Positions 22,361 to 33,799 of a stretch of 64,000 bases of DNA are shown here, in pieces. The notes below the pieces were generated by a model. It was not told the origin of the DNA, searched no databases, and saw nothing but the letters and a program-made list of their open reading frames with translations. Position numbers and translations under genes: made by a program. Where the stretch lies: NCBI GenBank assembly GCA_963971535.1, contig OZ020586.1, forward strand, positions 77,962,412 through 78,026,411. The letters are read 5' to 3'. The stretch is from Notolepis coatsorum (lineage: Eukaryota > Chordata > Actinopteri > Aulopiformes > Paralepididae). Every line of letters begins with the position of its first letter. Position 1 is the first letter of the stretch.

Positions 22361-25192
22361 AAGGGAGGCCAAGCGGAGCCACTTGGCTGACAAATACACC
22401 CCGCTGACAGCCCCCCAAAACCATCAGAACAGGGAGGGCCGAGCCCCCCCGACCCCCCCTAATGGAGGGTATCCCCCCTATTAGAGGCTTCACGGGAAGG
22501 CGACGGACCCGACCGTGCGAAGAGCTCTCAAGCAACTTAACGCACAGGGTGAGCAGACCGTGGCTTGACCCCACGACTACACACACGCACAACCCGCATG
22601 CCACCCGGGAACGAACGGAGGAACAACCTCGTTACTGCCCCCAGAATCACGGGGTCAAGGGCAAACCCAACCCCGTGGCAAGGCCGTAGCAGCGGAGCGC
22701 GAAGGAAGACCCAGACCCACCAAAAGGACTGGACCCCCGGAATGGGGGCCCGGAGAAGTCCATGATGCCAGCATCAAGACCCCACCAGGGGGGCACCTAG
22801 TGACCCCGCCCCTCACATCGCCAGCGTATTCGGACAAAGGCCCCTCAGCCGAGCGGGCCCTGTCCCCCTCAACAGCACACCGCCTGGAACACAAGCCCTG
22901 CAACAGGCAGAGAGTTAACCAACGGAACAGGCAGTGCACCGGGGAAGACCAGGCAACAGGCTGTCAACCCAAGCCTGGAACAACTGCGGACGAGGCAGGC
23001 GCCAGAAAGGACAGCCGAAACAGCCGCCCCGGCGGAAGGGGCGTATGCTGGCGTTGTCGCATAACCAAGCTTTCAACAGCACGTCAGGAGCGGGATCCGT
23101 AGACCACACGGCCCCTGACAGCTGCCCACAGAAAAGCCCATACGATCGGCAGACGTCATGAACGTGCAGGGGCACCCTCAACCGGAGAACCGGGAGTTGA
23201 CACTGCAGCAACACACCAGAGAACCAACCACCCAGGCATTACCCCATGCAATGGTTGGTCCCATAACCCCTCAGGAAAACCCCGAAACGCACCGGCGGTA
23301 CCACCGCAGCCCGCGTTCCGGTTCCCAACAGGGCCATCCCGGGCCTACAGGTCAACGGGCATCACCCCGGACCGGGCCCGGCGATACGGGGAGCACAGGA
23401 TCCCAAAGGAGGTTAACCCCACCCAACAGGCTCCTCAGCGCCAAAACGCAAGAGAAGAGCGTAATATGGAAGACCAGCCCCCAGCACCCCGCACTCGGTA
23501 CCAACAAGGGGTCCCATAACGCACAACCCTGTGACACCCGGATCGACCTAGCATTTTTCCCCCTGAAAAAACCCTAAGTCCCTCAGGGTACCAGAACAGC
23601 AGATCTGCATCCCCAGCGGACAACGGGTGCACTGATCTGGACCAGCGCGACCAGAACCAGTCCCGTGCCCTAACCATGCCGACCTGCCAACCCCAGGAGA
23701 AGGGGCAGATATGCGCGTCTGATCCCAACATAAAAAGAAGGCGCCACCCAGACGTGTCGGTATGAACCGCGTCCGGCGGCCCACCCCTAGGGCGTGAGAC
23801 CCTTCCCATATGCCCAGACCCATTCCGTCATCATCCCCTGACATGAACGGGAACCCATCGACAACACACAGGATGTCGGAAGAGGAAAAACCCCCATCCC
23901 AATTGCTCCATAAAAACGCTGTTTCACCAAAGCAAACGAGGCGCGCCAGTCAGCAACGGCCAAAGCACATCCTGAGCCAGCACTATGTGTGCGTTTGGAC
24001 ATACCCACATCAACAATAGGCCGGCTAGACCACCATATTGAATCCCCAAGACGCCCAGGGAAACGACAAGAGGGGCGAGATGCAATCAACTCCATGAATG
24101 AACATTCAACTCTTTATAAAATAAAGAAAAGGCATCACATGTATGACCTAACTGCACAGCTGGGAGTAAAAAACCCTGTGTTTTCACATGATTTTAATCC
24201 AGTCACTCTTCTTAATCAGAGTGTAAGACCAGATTCCCCCAGAAACACCTTCCCACATGAGACCACGGTCAAGAAAAAGATATGTAAACTGTGAGACACG
24301 TGACCAACAGACTCAAGTTTGACACAAAAACGAGCGCAGCAGGTTAAGTCCTGCGCTCTACCCTCGACATCTTTACGACACCAGCTCATGGAAGGCGTCG
24401 CCATAGCAACAACGCTATAACGGGCGGGGAAAACCCACCGGATCCTGTCATAACAGGAGTCGGTAGAATACCCCTCCCCCCCCCCCCCCTCCCCCGCCAA
24501 GCACTGGCTTGGCCCTGACTGGCTCAGCAGGAGGGTCAACAACCTCTAAACCAATCAAGTGGGTAAAGGAGGGGTTTATCCGACACCCCCTCCCGAAAAA
24601 CACACCTTCTATCCCTACACACAGAAAACAACCGTAGCCATTTTGAAAACCTCCGGTAGAACAAAACACATATAGCATAAGCTAATACAATGTTAGCTAC
24701 CCACAAAGTGTAAAAGGGATTACAACAAAAAACACAAGTCGCCTGTGCGTGAATCCCATACCCGCAGCCTAAGCTATAGGAAGACGTTGAACGAGAGTAA
24801 TGGCTAGGCCATGAAAAGTGTGTACGAGCATTACTGCAACTAACAACACAGCGTTGTGAACACATACTTAGTTAAAGCAATGGAATATCACCAGTTCTAA
24901 TTGCATGTGGAGCATCAAGCTAATAGAACCTATTACCGAGTGTAAGTTGCAGACCTTGCTTAAAAACTCGTAACACAACACAACTCATTCCCCCAACGTA
25001 ACAGGGTAGATTCATAAAACACAACCCCACCACATGATTTGTATTGAAGAAACACACAGTTTGTTCGGCCAACCACAGTCCCCCTTATATCAGGGAACTT
25101 TTTTATTAAATAAATAATATGTGATCAAGGCACAAAATCATAGGGGGGCCGGGGAGGGTGTAGAGGAGGGGACACAGAGGGGGAAAAGTCAC
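22361..25192. other. Non-coding interior of the DIRS element
   Basis: The place where reverse transcriptase, RNase H and tyrosine recombinase would be expected. No frame beyond about 140 codons, and no RT or recombinase motif was seen on either strand. 22361-24090 is C- and A-rich on the plus strand and GC-rich. 24100-25100 is AT-richer with a C-run at 24473-24490. An AATAAA lies on the minus strand just beyond gag (about 25100-25112), suggesting that gag has its own transcript end. Confidence 0.5.
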
Positions 25193-26866
25193 TCAACGGC
25201 GCCTGCCACCTCGCGCCGCTCGAGTCTGGCCACCCCGGGGAGCCCCGGAGGGACGGTAGGTTACAGTCTGCTGGACACGACGTTCCCTACCGTCTCCTCC
25301 GGTCTGGGATGGGCCGGCGGTGGCTGAAGCGTCGTTTCGTCTCCTAGCCCTCTTGGCAGGGCCAGCAGCGGCGGCGGGGGCAGTGGTAGCGGCGACGGAG
25401 ACAGCTCGACGTCGCGGAAGCCTTCTGCCCCCACCGGCAAGGACGGGAGGCGGAAAATGGGGTTGGAGGATGGATCTCTCCTCTGCCATCTCTCTGCATG
25501 TTGAGGTCATCAATAGCAGGGCCTTCCCGAACAGGCCAGCGTCGGAGAGGTCGGCCGTCAGAAGAGGGGCTCTCTTCTTCTCTGGTACACGGGCCTGCTC
25601 CAGCCAAAGGTGACGCTGGCCCAGGGTGGCCAGGGCGCGCACTTTACCCATGGCTATGGCTAGCACCTGGGAGAGGTGCAGCACAGCTCCCGCAGCCTGG
25701 GTGATCTGATCGCACCTCACCTCGTTCAGATCCGCGCCGCCCGTCATTATCCCCGATACAAATCTAGCCAGGTGGGCGATGTTAGATGCCGCAGCCAGCG
25801 ACTGTGTACCGGCGATAAATGACTGGTCACCCCAATAAGCCAATCGCCTAGCCGACCTCCCCTGGAGGACCGGCTTGCATAGGGGCTCCCACACCATATC
25901 CGGACAGAGGAGCGCGGCCATCGGATTGTCAAGCCGAGGTACGCCCTCCCCCATACCTTTGACCAACCCCGACACCCGCGTAACTGGTACGTAGGCGGGA
26001 GTCAGTCCCATGATGTTGGAGACCGCCTGGCCCCGACGAACATAGGCCCCCATCGATGGGAAAAATGGGTAGACAACGTCCACCCCTCTCACCGGGGGAC
26101 GCTGCCAGGGATGGCCTATGAGGTCATCAGGGACAGGAGCAGGCAATGGCTGCGGCAGCGGCACACCGTTTGCAGCGGCGGCTACCGCCATGAGCTCGGG
26201 AAACAAGGCCCGCAGTTCCCCCTGCGGACCCTCCTCCACCGACCCCGCATCCCTCGCATACAGCAGGCTGCGACTGGTCAAGGAGCCACAATCCGATGCG
26301 GCTGACAGTAGGGCATCCTGTTGATGAGGCCAAGGTGGTTCCCCGACATCCTCGAACAAGGCGCCCCGTGGAGCCATTTCCCCCCACCCCGGGGTCTCCG
26401 GAGGAGGGATACTCTCCTCCACGGGACCATCATACAAGAACCCGTCCGCCTCCTCCATGAAGTCTTCAGTTTCCATCAGAAATCCAGAGTCGGACGCGGC
26501 CCCGCTGGTCTCCAGCAATTCCCCAAACCCAGGCCGTTCGCGTCTGCACGCCACCATGTGACGACGTGAGCGAGCAGACGCAAAAAGTTTTCGTCGCAAA
26601 TCCCCTGGCTCTAAGACAATCCCCCGTTCATCAACGGGCGATTCCCCAGAAACAGAGGAACCAGAGTCGAGATCAGGCCATCGCCGGAGCGACGGCTCCG
26701 AACCCTCGGCTCGTCGGTGAGGAAAACTATCCACCGGCAGTCTCCCGGGCTGGGTCGGCAACCACGAGAGTGGCAACAGCCCAGCACCGGAACGCACGAC
26801 GGAGGCGGGAATGGAGAATCGGTGGTGAAGAGTAGGTCTAGCGGGTCTACTCTCCGCGGAATACAT
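25193..26866 (-). CDS. Gag-like protein of DIRS element
   Basis: 557 residues from the ATG at 26866. The N-terminal 200 residues are acidic, Pro/Ser/Gly-rich and low in structure. Around residues 360-470 lies a helical region ending with HLWLEQ...KKRAPLL...SDAGLFGKALLLM...REMAEER, a pattern known from DIRS-type ORF1/gag proteins (LWLxL...LLDAP...GLFGxAV). The C-terminal 90 residues are Arg/Gly/Ala-rich and probably bind nucleic acid. No zinc knuckle. The frame is open with GC-rich codons unlike the AT-rich flanks. It lies just inside one terminal repeat, the position of gag in DIRS. Function is inferred from the short motif and the architecture. Confidence 0.72.
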   Translation of the reverse strand: MYSAESRPARPTLHHRFSIPASVVRSGAGLLPLSWLPTQPGRLPVDSFPHRRAEGSEPSLRRWPDLDSGSSVSGESPVDERGIVLEPGDLRRKLFASARSRRHMVACRRERPGFGELLETSGAASDSGFLMETEDFMEEADGFLYDGPVEESIPPPETPGWGEMAPRGALFEDVGEPPWPHQQDALLSAASDCGSLTSRSLLYARDAGSVEEGPQGELRALFPELMAVAAAANGVPLPQPLPAPVPDDLIGHPWQRPPVRGVDVVYPFFPSMGAYVRRGQAVSNIMGLTPAYVPVTRVSGLVKGMGEGVPRLDNPMAALLCPDMVWEPLCKPVLQGRSARRLAYWGDQSFIAGTQSLAAASNIAHLARFVSGIMTGGADLNEVRCDQITQAAGAVLHLSQVLAIAMGKVRALATLGQRHLWLEQARVPEKKRAPLLTADLSDAGLFGKALLLMTSTCREMAEERSILQPHFPPPVLAGGGRRLPRRRAVSVAATTAPAAAAGPAKRARRRNDASATAGPSQTGGDGRERRVQQTVTYRPSGAPRGGQTRAARGGRRR

Positions 26867-26984
26867 TATGACCCAAACCTTTTTCTTATATAAACAAGTG
26901 AGAGAAGAAAAAGGTTAGGCACAATGTAAACCTAGTCACAACTCTTTTCAACTTATCAACGACACGTCAAGTGGGGTACTACCG

Positions 26985-27179
26985 AGGCACTTCCTTGTGG
27001 TGAAAGCGAGAAGGAGGAGAGCAGGTGACCACACACCTGCTTATGAAGGTAAGCTGATGAGGGGTGTGGTCAGACTAATACTGGTATTAGAGGTACATTT
27101 GTGGTTTATTCAGTACGCGTGCACGTACGCGAGATAGTGCAGAAGGCGAAGCCAAGCTAAGCCACTAACGATACAGAAC
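26985..27179 (-). repeat. DIRS inverted terminal repeat (plus-strand right end)
   Basis: Ends CACTAACGATACAGAAC. The outer 43 bp are complementary to 22318-22360 and the inner part to 22080-22235. Confidence 0.85.
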
Positions 27180-27221
27180 TGTGTTTTTATTTTGTTATTG
27201 GTGTATATGTGTGTATGTAAT

Positions 27222-27226
27222 GTATG

Positions 27227-27258
<32 letters not shown>

Positions 27259-27376
27259 TGTATGTATGTATGTATGTATGTATGTATGTATGTATGTATG
27301 TATGTATGTATGTATGTATGTATGTATGTATGTATGTATTTATGTATGTATGTATGTATGTATGTATGTATGTATA
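27222..27376. repeat. (TATG)n microsatellite
   Basis: Nearly pure TATG units with one TTTATG variant. CMYV/HTYI frames are artefacts. Confidence 0.97.
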
Positions 27377-27494
27377 TATGTATATTTGTACCCTCATTGG
27401 GGCCTCTTGGACCATATCAATGTTTTATCTGGCTAAATAAAGGTTAAATAAATAAATAAGAAACTGATGCCCCCAATGTTTTCTAACCCTAAAA

Positions 27495-28086
27495 ACGCCC
27501 CTGGTGCATGGGCAAGGCTAAGAGAATAATCAAAGACTCCAGCCACCCAAACAACTGCCTCTTTGAACTGCTGCGGTCAGGCAAGCGATACCGGAGTCTC
27601 ATGGCAAGCACAGAGAGACTCAGAAGGAGCTTCTATCCCCAGGCCACCAGGATGCTTAATGAACAATGATTGCTCAATGAACAATGATTGAACAATGAAC
27701 AATAACAAGCCATCAACACACCCACAGCACACACACACTCACTTTAAATAAACACTGTAGCACCCACTTTACCACACTTTACACTTTTATTGCACATCTC
27801 TTCCTTATTACTTATTGCACCTCGCAACCACAAGGTGGCACCACAAGCTAAGCTATACCTCACCATTTTTGTACCAGATGTACATACTGTATATAGAGGT
27901 ATACTGAACAATTGTTGTTTACACTTGTGTTTACTTGACTTCTTGACTTTCTATGTTTTACTTATTATACTTATTTATACTATCTTATTATTATCTAGCA
28001 CACTCTCAGGAGCGAAACGGAAAGAAACATTTCATGCAAAGTATTCTGTATTTCTGTATGACAAATAATAAAGAAACTTGAAACTT
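27495..28086 (+). pseudogene. L2-group LINE: ORF2 C-terminus and 3' UTR
   Basis: Frame about 27510-27665 reads RIIKDSSHPNNCLFELLRSGKRYRSL then LRRSFYPQATRMLNEQ and a stop, which is the end of L2/CR1-group ORF2 proteins. The 3' UTR contains a cytosine/adenine-rich part and ends taataaagaaacttgaaactt at 28066-28086. Strongly 5'-truncated. Confidence 0.8.
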
Positions 28087-28114
28087 GATATATGGGAATT
28101 GTCCTCCAGTCGAG

Positions 28115-28122
28115 ACATTAGT

Positions 28123-28159
<37 letters not shown>

Positions 28160-28160
28160 G
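28115..28160. repeat. (AAT)n microsatellite
   Basis: About 15 AAT units. Confidence 0.95.
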
Positions 28161-28399
28161 ATTGAATTTGTAATGCACTTTTTGTTCGCTGGGATCCCAA
28201 AGTGCTAAATAGTATATTAGTAGTATATTGGTGGGGCTGGGGCTGTGGTGGTTAGCCCTGGACTCGTACTCCAGCCTCGAGACAAAACGGTAACACTGCA
28301 TCGTCTACTTTGGGATGAAGACATTTTTGGGACATGGAATGTAGGCTATGTGACATTTAACGAGAGCAGTGGTAATGCCTGGCACACACTAGAAGATAT

Positions 28400-28685
28400 T
28401 TCATATGGTTCTTCAAGTTTGCTCGGAACTACAGTATTACCTAACTGCTTTTTCCTTTGATGCTTCCAACACCTGGAATGCCCTCCAACTGATTCTGAAG
28501 CTGATGGTTCTTCCTTCTTTTACTTGTACCTGTCTTAGATTTTTATTGTTTATTCTTATTTGTTATGCCTATATGTATGAATTAGCTAATTTGTGTCTTT
28601 GTTTTGTAAGCTCAACATCACTGTAAATGAGGGTAACCTCTGTGTCTTACAAGTTGAAATAAAGGTTTGAAATGAAATTAAATGA
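28400..28685 (+). mobile_element. Probable LINE 3' end
   Basis: A short frame reads FSFDASNTWNALQLILKL, resembling the W-N-x-L-P motif near LINE ORF2 C-termini. It is followed by AT-rich UTR and an end gttgaaataaaggtttgaaa with GAAATTAAAT units. The family was not identified. Confidence 0.45.
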
Positions 28686-28689
28686 AATC

Positions 28690-29290
28690 CTAACCAGGTT
28701 TTTTGTCTTTCATTCGATAGAGCACATTAGATGATTTTGCCAAAATGGAGCACTATGCGTTAGAAGATTAGACTCAGGTAGAAGATTAGACTCTCTGAAC
28801 CTATGATCTTACCAGCACTCTGGGGCTTGATATTAACAAATGCTGGTAGAAGTAGCAACAGCAGCCTCGAGCCATGTTGAGTCATTCATTCATTCATTCA
28901 TTCATTCATCTCATCACAACCCTGTCACACACACACATACGCACACACGCACACACTGAGTTTGACAGACGGCCCTGGCTGGCGGGTATGAATGACCTCA
29001 TCTTGTCTTCCTCAGAGAATAACAGAGACACACACACACACAGCAGGGAGTGCCAGTGAGGACAAAGGCAACCAGCATGTTTTCCCTCCGGGTCATACCA
29101 TCTGTGAGAGAGAAGGTGTGCGCGTACGTGCCTGCATGTGTGCGTGCATGTGTCAGTGTGTGTGTGTGTGAGTGAGTGATATATGTGAATATATACTGTA
29201 CATTGGCACATTGCCCAATAGAAACATAGTCTGGTGTCATGTGACCACGAGATTCATTCAGTTTATTAGAAGAAAAAAAACTGTTTAACT
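28690..29290. other. Gene-free stretch with simple repeats
   Basis: (ATTC)n at 28882-28912, CA-rich runs at 28925-28960 and 29030-29042, GT-rich run at 29150-29180. No gene seen. Confidence 0.5.
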
Positions 29291-29299
29291 TACCAAAAA

Positions 29300-30525
29300 C
29301 AATTTTTTTCAGATATCTACAGATACGTGATTTTGTTAAGAGCAAATTTGACCAGTTCCCCCATACACCCCCAAAAACTTTGATCGATCGCATCTTGGAG
29401 GTGAAGGTTGTAATCAAAGGCTCAATATCTAAACTATATAACATCATATCCCTATCCCTACCCTCCTCAGTATTGGCTATAAGACAAAACTGGGAGTCCG
29501 ATCTAAATCATCAATTTACAGACAAAGAATGGGAAAACGCTCTTGCCCGAATACACTCTTCTTCAATATGTGCCCGCCATTCACTGATACAGTTCAAGCT
29601 CCTCCACCGTCTATATTGGTCAAAGACTAGACTGGCGAAGATAAATCCTGGCATGGATCCCACATGCGACCGGTGTCACCAAGCCCCTGGCTCACTTATT
29701 CATATGTTTTGGCATTGTCCAGTACTGGCCCCTTTCTGGACTTCCATTTTTAAATCTTATTCAGACATATTTTTTATGAATATTGACCCATGCCCTCTTA
29801 TTGCACTATTTGGCTTGACACCGGAAAACGCTGCAATATCTATTGGGCAATCCAATGCCATGGCCTTTGCCTCACTCATTGCCAGACGCCTCATCCTATT
29901 CAACTGGAAGGCAGCCACTCCCCCTTCACACTTACACTGGATGAGGGATGTCATGTCTCTTATACATATAGAGAAAATCAGATTTACTACACAAGGCCAC
30001 ACGGATATCTTCCACAAAACATGGCAGCCCTTCCTATCCCATTTCAAATCCCACATGACTCCATCCAAACTTGGGACCCCATGACCCCCCTCCTCCCCCT
30101 ATCTATCTTCATGACACTGCTAGCCCACGCATGGCTGGGGAGATGGCATTGTGGTGGTCTGCTAAGGGTGTTAAATTTACTTTCCATTTTATTTGTTTTA
30201 CCTTTCTGGAAATTACGCTACTAAAATGGAGAGTATCACTTATATTATATATTATATATTATTATTACGGTATATATATATAAAAAAAAAATCTTTTCTC
30301 TTTGTTTTATTTTAATTTTACTTCATTTTTCTTTTGCGTAGCTTTGTCTGCCACATCTGTACTTTTGTTTAATTATTTAAATGTTTTTTCATGTATGTTT
30401 GTCGTCGCCCTCACTGGGTGGGATGGGTGGGATTAGGGGATAGGAATGGGGAAGGAAATGGAAGTTGTATAATTTTGATAACTGAAATGTATAAATATGT
30501 ACTAATTCTTCCAATAAAAAAAAGA
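29300..30525 (+). mobile_element. L1-type LINE, 5'-truncated
   Basis: Holds only the ORF2 C-terminal part and 3' UTR, ending ttccaataaaaaaaagataa near 30525. Same class as the element at 1-2455 but clearly diverged. Confidence 0.8.
29311..30084 (+). pseudogene. L1-type ORF2 C-terminal fragment
   Basis: Reads FRYLQIRDFVKSKFDQFP, then from 29380 an open 234-codon frame with CARHSLIQFKLLHRLYWSK, the zinc knuckle CDRCHQAPGSLIHMFWHCP and SLIARRLILFNWKAATPP, ending at 30084. This is the tail of an L1 ORF2; no RT domain remains. Confidence 0.8.
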
Positions 30526-30544
30526 TAATATAAATCTATTAGAA

Positions 30545-31085
30545 ACATTTACATTTACATTTACATTTACAGAAACGGCTGTAGAGGAGGAGGATTGACC
30601 AAGCTGTCAATCACACCATGTATTCACATCCAGTTTCAATCAAATTCACAGTTTCTTATTTCCCCCCATTCCATATACCTCACACATCTTGGAAAACAGT
30701 GCTTTGAAAACGGTGCTGGGAACTTGATTTACACTTCCTGCAAACATTCCTAAATAGAATTCCTGCAGCAGTCCCCGACGATGTTCCACAATCAACCATC
30801 TCTGCTCAAAGATGAAGTAAACGACTACTTATACTCATATTATTTCCCCTTAACACGTTAAATAGATAATATTCTATATTCTCTCTATCTTTTTTAGTCC
30901 ATTTTGGAAATACAAACTACTACAACTAAACTCATTCGTTGAACAACTGGGCGTCTGTGCAGCCACGTTCTTTTACTATCTCCATGGAAACGACGATGAA
31001 CGCAGTGGTTTCATTACGCAGAAAAGATAGGCAGTTTACTTTTCTGATAACTAAAGTTACATATAATCGCTGCATTTTCTTTCAA
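30545..31085. other. No gene seen
   Basis: Begins with four TTTACA units (30547-30570); the rest is AT-rich sequence without recognisable features. Confidence 0.4.
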
Positions 31086-31089
31086 ACTA

Positions 31090-31245
31090 ATTTGGTCGCG
31101 GAGGTCAGTAAATTCAGCGGCCTACGCGCCAACATCTCCCTGCTTACCAGTGTCGCTGCTCTCTCCCTCATGACCGGTGGTGAGTGAACAGACCAGAGAA
31201 ATGTATGCAGTGTGGATATCACAAAGAACAAGATAACCCACCAGT
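31090..31245 (+). pseudogene. hAT C-terminal fragment (weak)
   Basis: A frame reads LLTSVAALSLMTGGE then, past a stop, TDQRNVCSVD. This parallels [22 protein letters not shown] in the hAT remnant at 50418-50985, so it is probably a decayed relative of the same transposase. Confidence 0.4.
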
Positions 31246-31325
31246 ACAGTAGTGTATCATAGACACTAAATGATTGACCTAAGTTTTGAGACATGTTAAG
31301 TACCATTCCCCCATGAAGGGCATTC
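31228..31325 (-). repeat. Dispersed repeat, inverted relative of 8139-8240
   Basis: The reverse complement matches the 8139-8240 segment including acatgtctcaaaacttaggt. A (GACA)n array follows at 31379. Confidence 0.7.
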
Positions 31326-31376
31326 ATTGACACGAATACACTTAGAGAGAGAGAGGAAGGAAGAGAGATAGGAGAG

Positions 31377-31533
<157 letters not shown>

Positions 31534-31855
31534 TAGAGACATCGAGACAGATGAGAGAGAGAGAAAGAAAGAGAGAGAGAGAGACTGTCAAAGATACTAA
31601 GCAGAGACTAGTCTCACCAGGTCCAGGCTCAGTGACCACAGTCTAGCCATTGAGAAAGGCAGACATATAAAAACATGGTTATCAAGAGACCAAGCAGCAT
31701 GTGGTCACTGTACGACAGGTGAGGTGGAGAACAAGTAGTAGAGGAGGAACAAAGCCAAGTCCTCCTTTTATTTATTATTATGAATGTATTTATTTTTGTT
31801 TTATAAAAAAAATAGAGCACCTTTGAATTTGAGAGAAAAGAGAGAGACAGAGAAA

Positions 31856-31892
31856 GACAGACAGACAGACAGACAGACACACACACATGCAC

Positions 31893-31989
<97 letters not shown>

Positions 31990-31990
31990 G
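31856..31990. repeat. (ACAG)n array
   Basis: ACAG units with one CACACATGCACA interruption near 31880. Confidence 0.97.
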
Positions 31991-32360
31991 ACAATGAATG
32001 AATGAAAACTTTATTTAACAGATTGCAGAATGGGTACGGCTCAATAAACACAATTGTTAAGGGGATGCAGACCAGAGAAAGACGTTTTTCTTGTTTACAT
32101 CAGGGTCCCCCATTTTCAATTCATAGTGACATTTATGACATACACAACATACATGACATCATGACATTTATGACATAGGGACATACATGACATACAGGTA
32201 TAGTACTGTTACATTTGTGACATATACGATATGCAAATATATCCTAACAGAAAATATATACATATGATGGGGAGGAGACTGTACATTAGGAGGGGGTGGG
32301 TGGGTGGGAGAAAATATATACATACAGTGGGGAGGAGACTGTCTATTAGGAGGGGGTGGG
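31991..32360 (-). mobile_element. 5'-truncated LINE 3' UTR, relative of 16337-16870
   Basis: aaaactttatttaacagatt, then caattgttaaggggatgcag and agggtcccccattttcaatt match the 3' UTR of the LINE at 16337-19990 in the same order, with many ACATGACAT units. Only the UTR remains. It is sandwiched between two ACAG arrays. Two near-identical G-rich pieces (32268-32310 and 32330-32362) are a local duplication. Confidence 0.85.
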
Positions 32361-32372
32361 GGGGATAGACAA

Positions 32373-32503
<131 letters not shown>

Positions 32504-32571
32504 CAGACAAAGAAAGAAGAGAGAGGCAGTGGTTTTAGAGAGACAAAAGAGAGGGAGTTGGTAAGAGAGGC

Positions 32572-32727
<156 letters not shown>

Positions 32728-33021
32728 TACGGATAGACAGAGATGGATTGAGGGAGGGAGAGAGAGAGAGATCTATGTTATTGATTTCAGGCTTTGGACT
32801 TGGTTGCCCCAGGGATGATTCCTGAGTCAAACATGGTGTTTTTCTCATTGTGAAAAACCTGTCTGGTTGCAGGCTCGGGGGGTCCCTCGCTGGGTGGTCC
32901 CTTGCCTCCTAACCGGGACACAATAGAGCACATTTATCCAGATTCAACCGCTGATATAAACATCCTGATTGATCTTCAACGTGGGGCAGTCAACACGCTT
33001 TAGATCCCTGCAGTTAGAATG

Positions 33022-33790
33022 GACAATCTGGGGGGGTCCAGTGGCTCAGGAGGTAGAGCGGTCATCTGGTAGTCGGAAGGTTCCCGGTTCGATTCCCACT
33101 CCTCCTGCGCAGCGTGTCGAAGGGAACGGCTCCCGCCTACCTCCGGTCAATGGTCTCTAACTACACACCCTCAAGACCCCTCCACTCTACATCCTCTGGC
33201 CGCCTCAGACCCACTCCTCACCGAGCTCCCGAAGGACCATCAAAGAGAAGCCGCCTATTGTCTGTCCTCGCTCCACAAAGGTGGAACGAGCTTCCAAGTT
33301 CCCACCACAGTTAGGACAGCCGAAATCCGACCAATCTTTCGCCGTCGAGTAAAAACACACCTTTTCAATCAATATCTGAAATAAAAAAATTAAAAAATTA
33401 AAAGCACTTCTTACTGTCTTATACTATCATGCACTCTTCCTACTATACTAATATGTCTTTACTACTATGCATTCAACACTGCAACACTCAAGTTTCAGCA
33501 CTGTTTGATGATCATTGTTACTCAGCTGTAAGAGTTGTACCCTTCCTGCTGACTTATCGTACAGAACTTGTAAGTCGCTTTGGATAAAAGCGTCAGCTAA
33601 ATGACTAAATGTAAATGTATCCTTGAGCAAGACACTTAACCCCTAAATGATCCTGATGAGCAGGATGGCACCTTGCATGGTTGCCTCTGTGTGTGAATGT
33701 GTGAGTGAATGCATGAATGTGAGGAACAAAATTGTAAAGCGCTTTGGATAGAATCGCTATATGAATACACCATTTACATTTATTTACATA
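33022..33790 (+). mobile_element. tRNA-derived SINE split by a LINE insertion
   Basis: Head at 33022-33105 with A-box-like TGGCTCAGGAGG and B-box GGTTCGATTCC, then gcagcgtgtcgaag. The expected continuation tccttgagcaagacacttaa appears only at 33620, and the SINE ends at about 33790 with a tail agcgctttggatagaatcgc carrying the GGATA hairpin loop. The piece between is a foreign LINE end. Not a functional tRNA gene: no intact acceptor pairing, and it continues into the SINE body. Confidence 0.75.
33121..33619 (+). mobile_element. 5'-truncated LINE 3' end inside the SINE
   Basis: The first 200 bases read HSTSSGRLRPTPHRAPEGP and RLLSVLAPQRWNELPSS, the C-terminal end of a LINE ORF2. The 3' UTR follows, ending gtcgctttggataaaagcgt plus AAATG units. 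The CGCTTT-GGATA-AAAGCG hairpin resembles the UnaL2-type 3' recognition signal. A related 3' UTR is at 54120-54310. Confidence 0.7.
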
Positions 33791-33799
33791 AAAGAGACA

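Larger units (their letters stand above)
22028..27179 (-). mobile_element. DIRS-type retroelement with gag-like gene, no pol seen
   Basis: 5152 bp. Inverted terminal repeats at both ends share about 150 bp (22080-22235 against 26996-27137). A 97-bp internal complementary region at 22264-22360 is the exact reverse complement of the right edge (27137-27179) joined to the left edge (22028-22081), i.e. of the circle junction. This arrangement defines DIRS elements. In minus orientation the order is terminal repeat, gag-like gene, spacer, complementary region, terminal repeat. There is no target duplication; AAC precedes the left end and also forms the right end, as expected for tyrosine-recombinase insertion. 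No RT, RNase H or recombinase frame is visible, so the copy should be non-autonomous. Confidence 0.85.

Noticed and set aside
22462..23577. Plus-strand frames of 75-139 codons inside the DIRS element as genes
   Set aside because: Low-complexity Pro/Gln/Arg/Thr composition from C- and A-rich DNA, no known motif, no conserved start.
33022..33105. tRNA gene candidate
   Set aside because: Has A- and B-boxes but is the head of a SINE and continues into its body; no proper acceptor stem.
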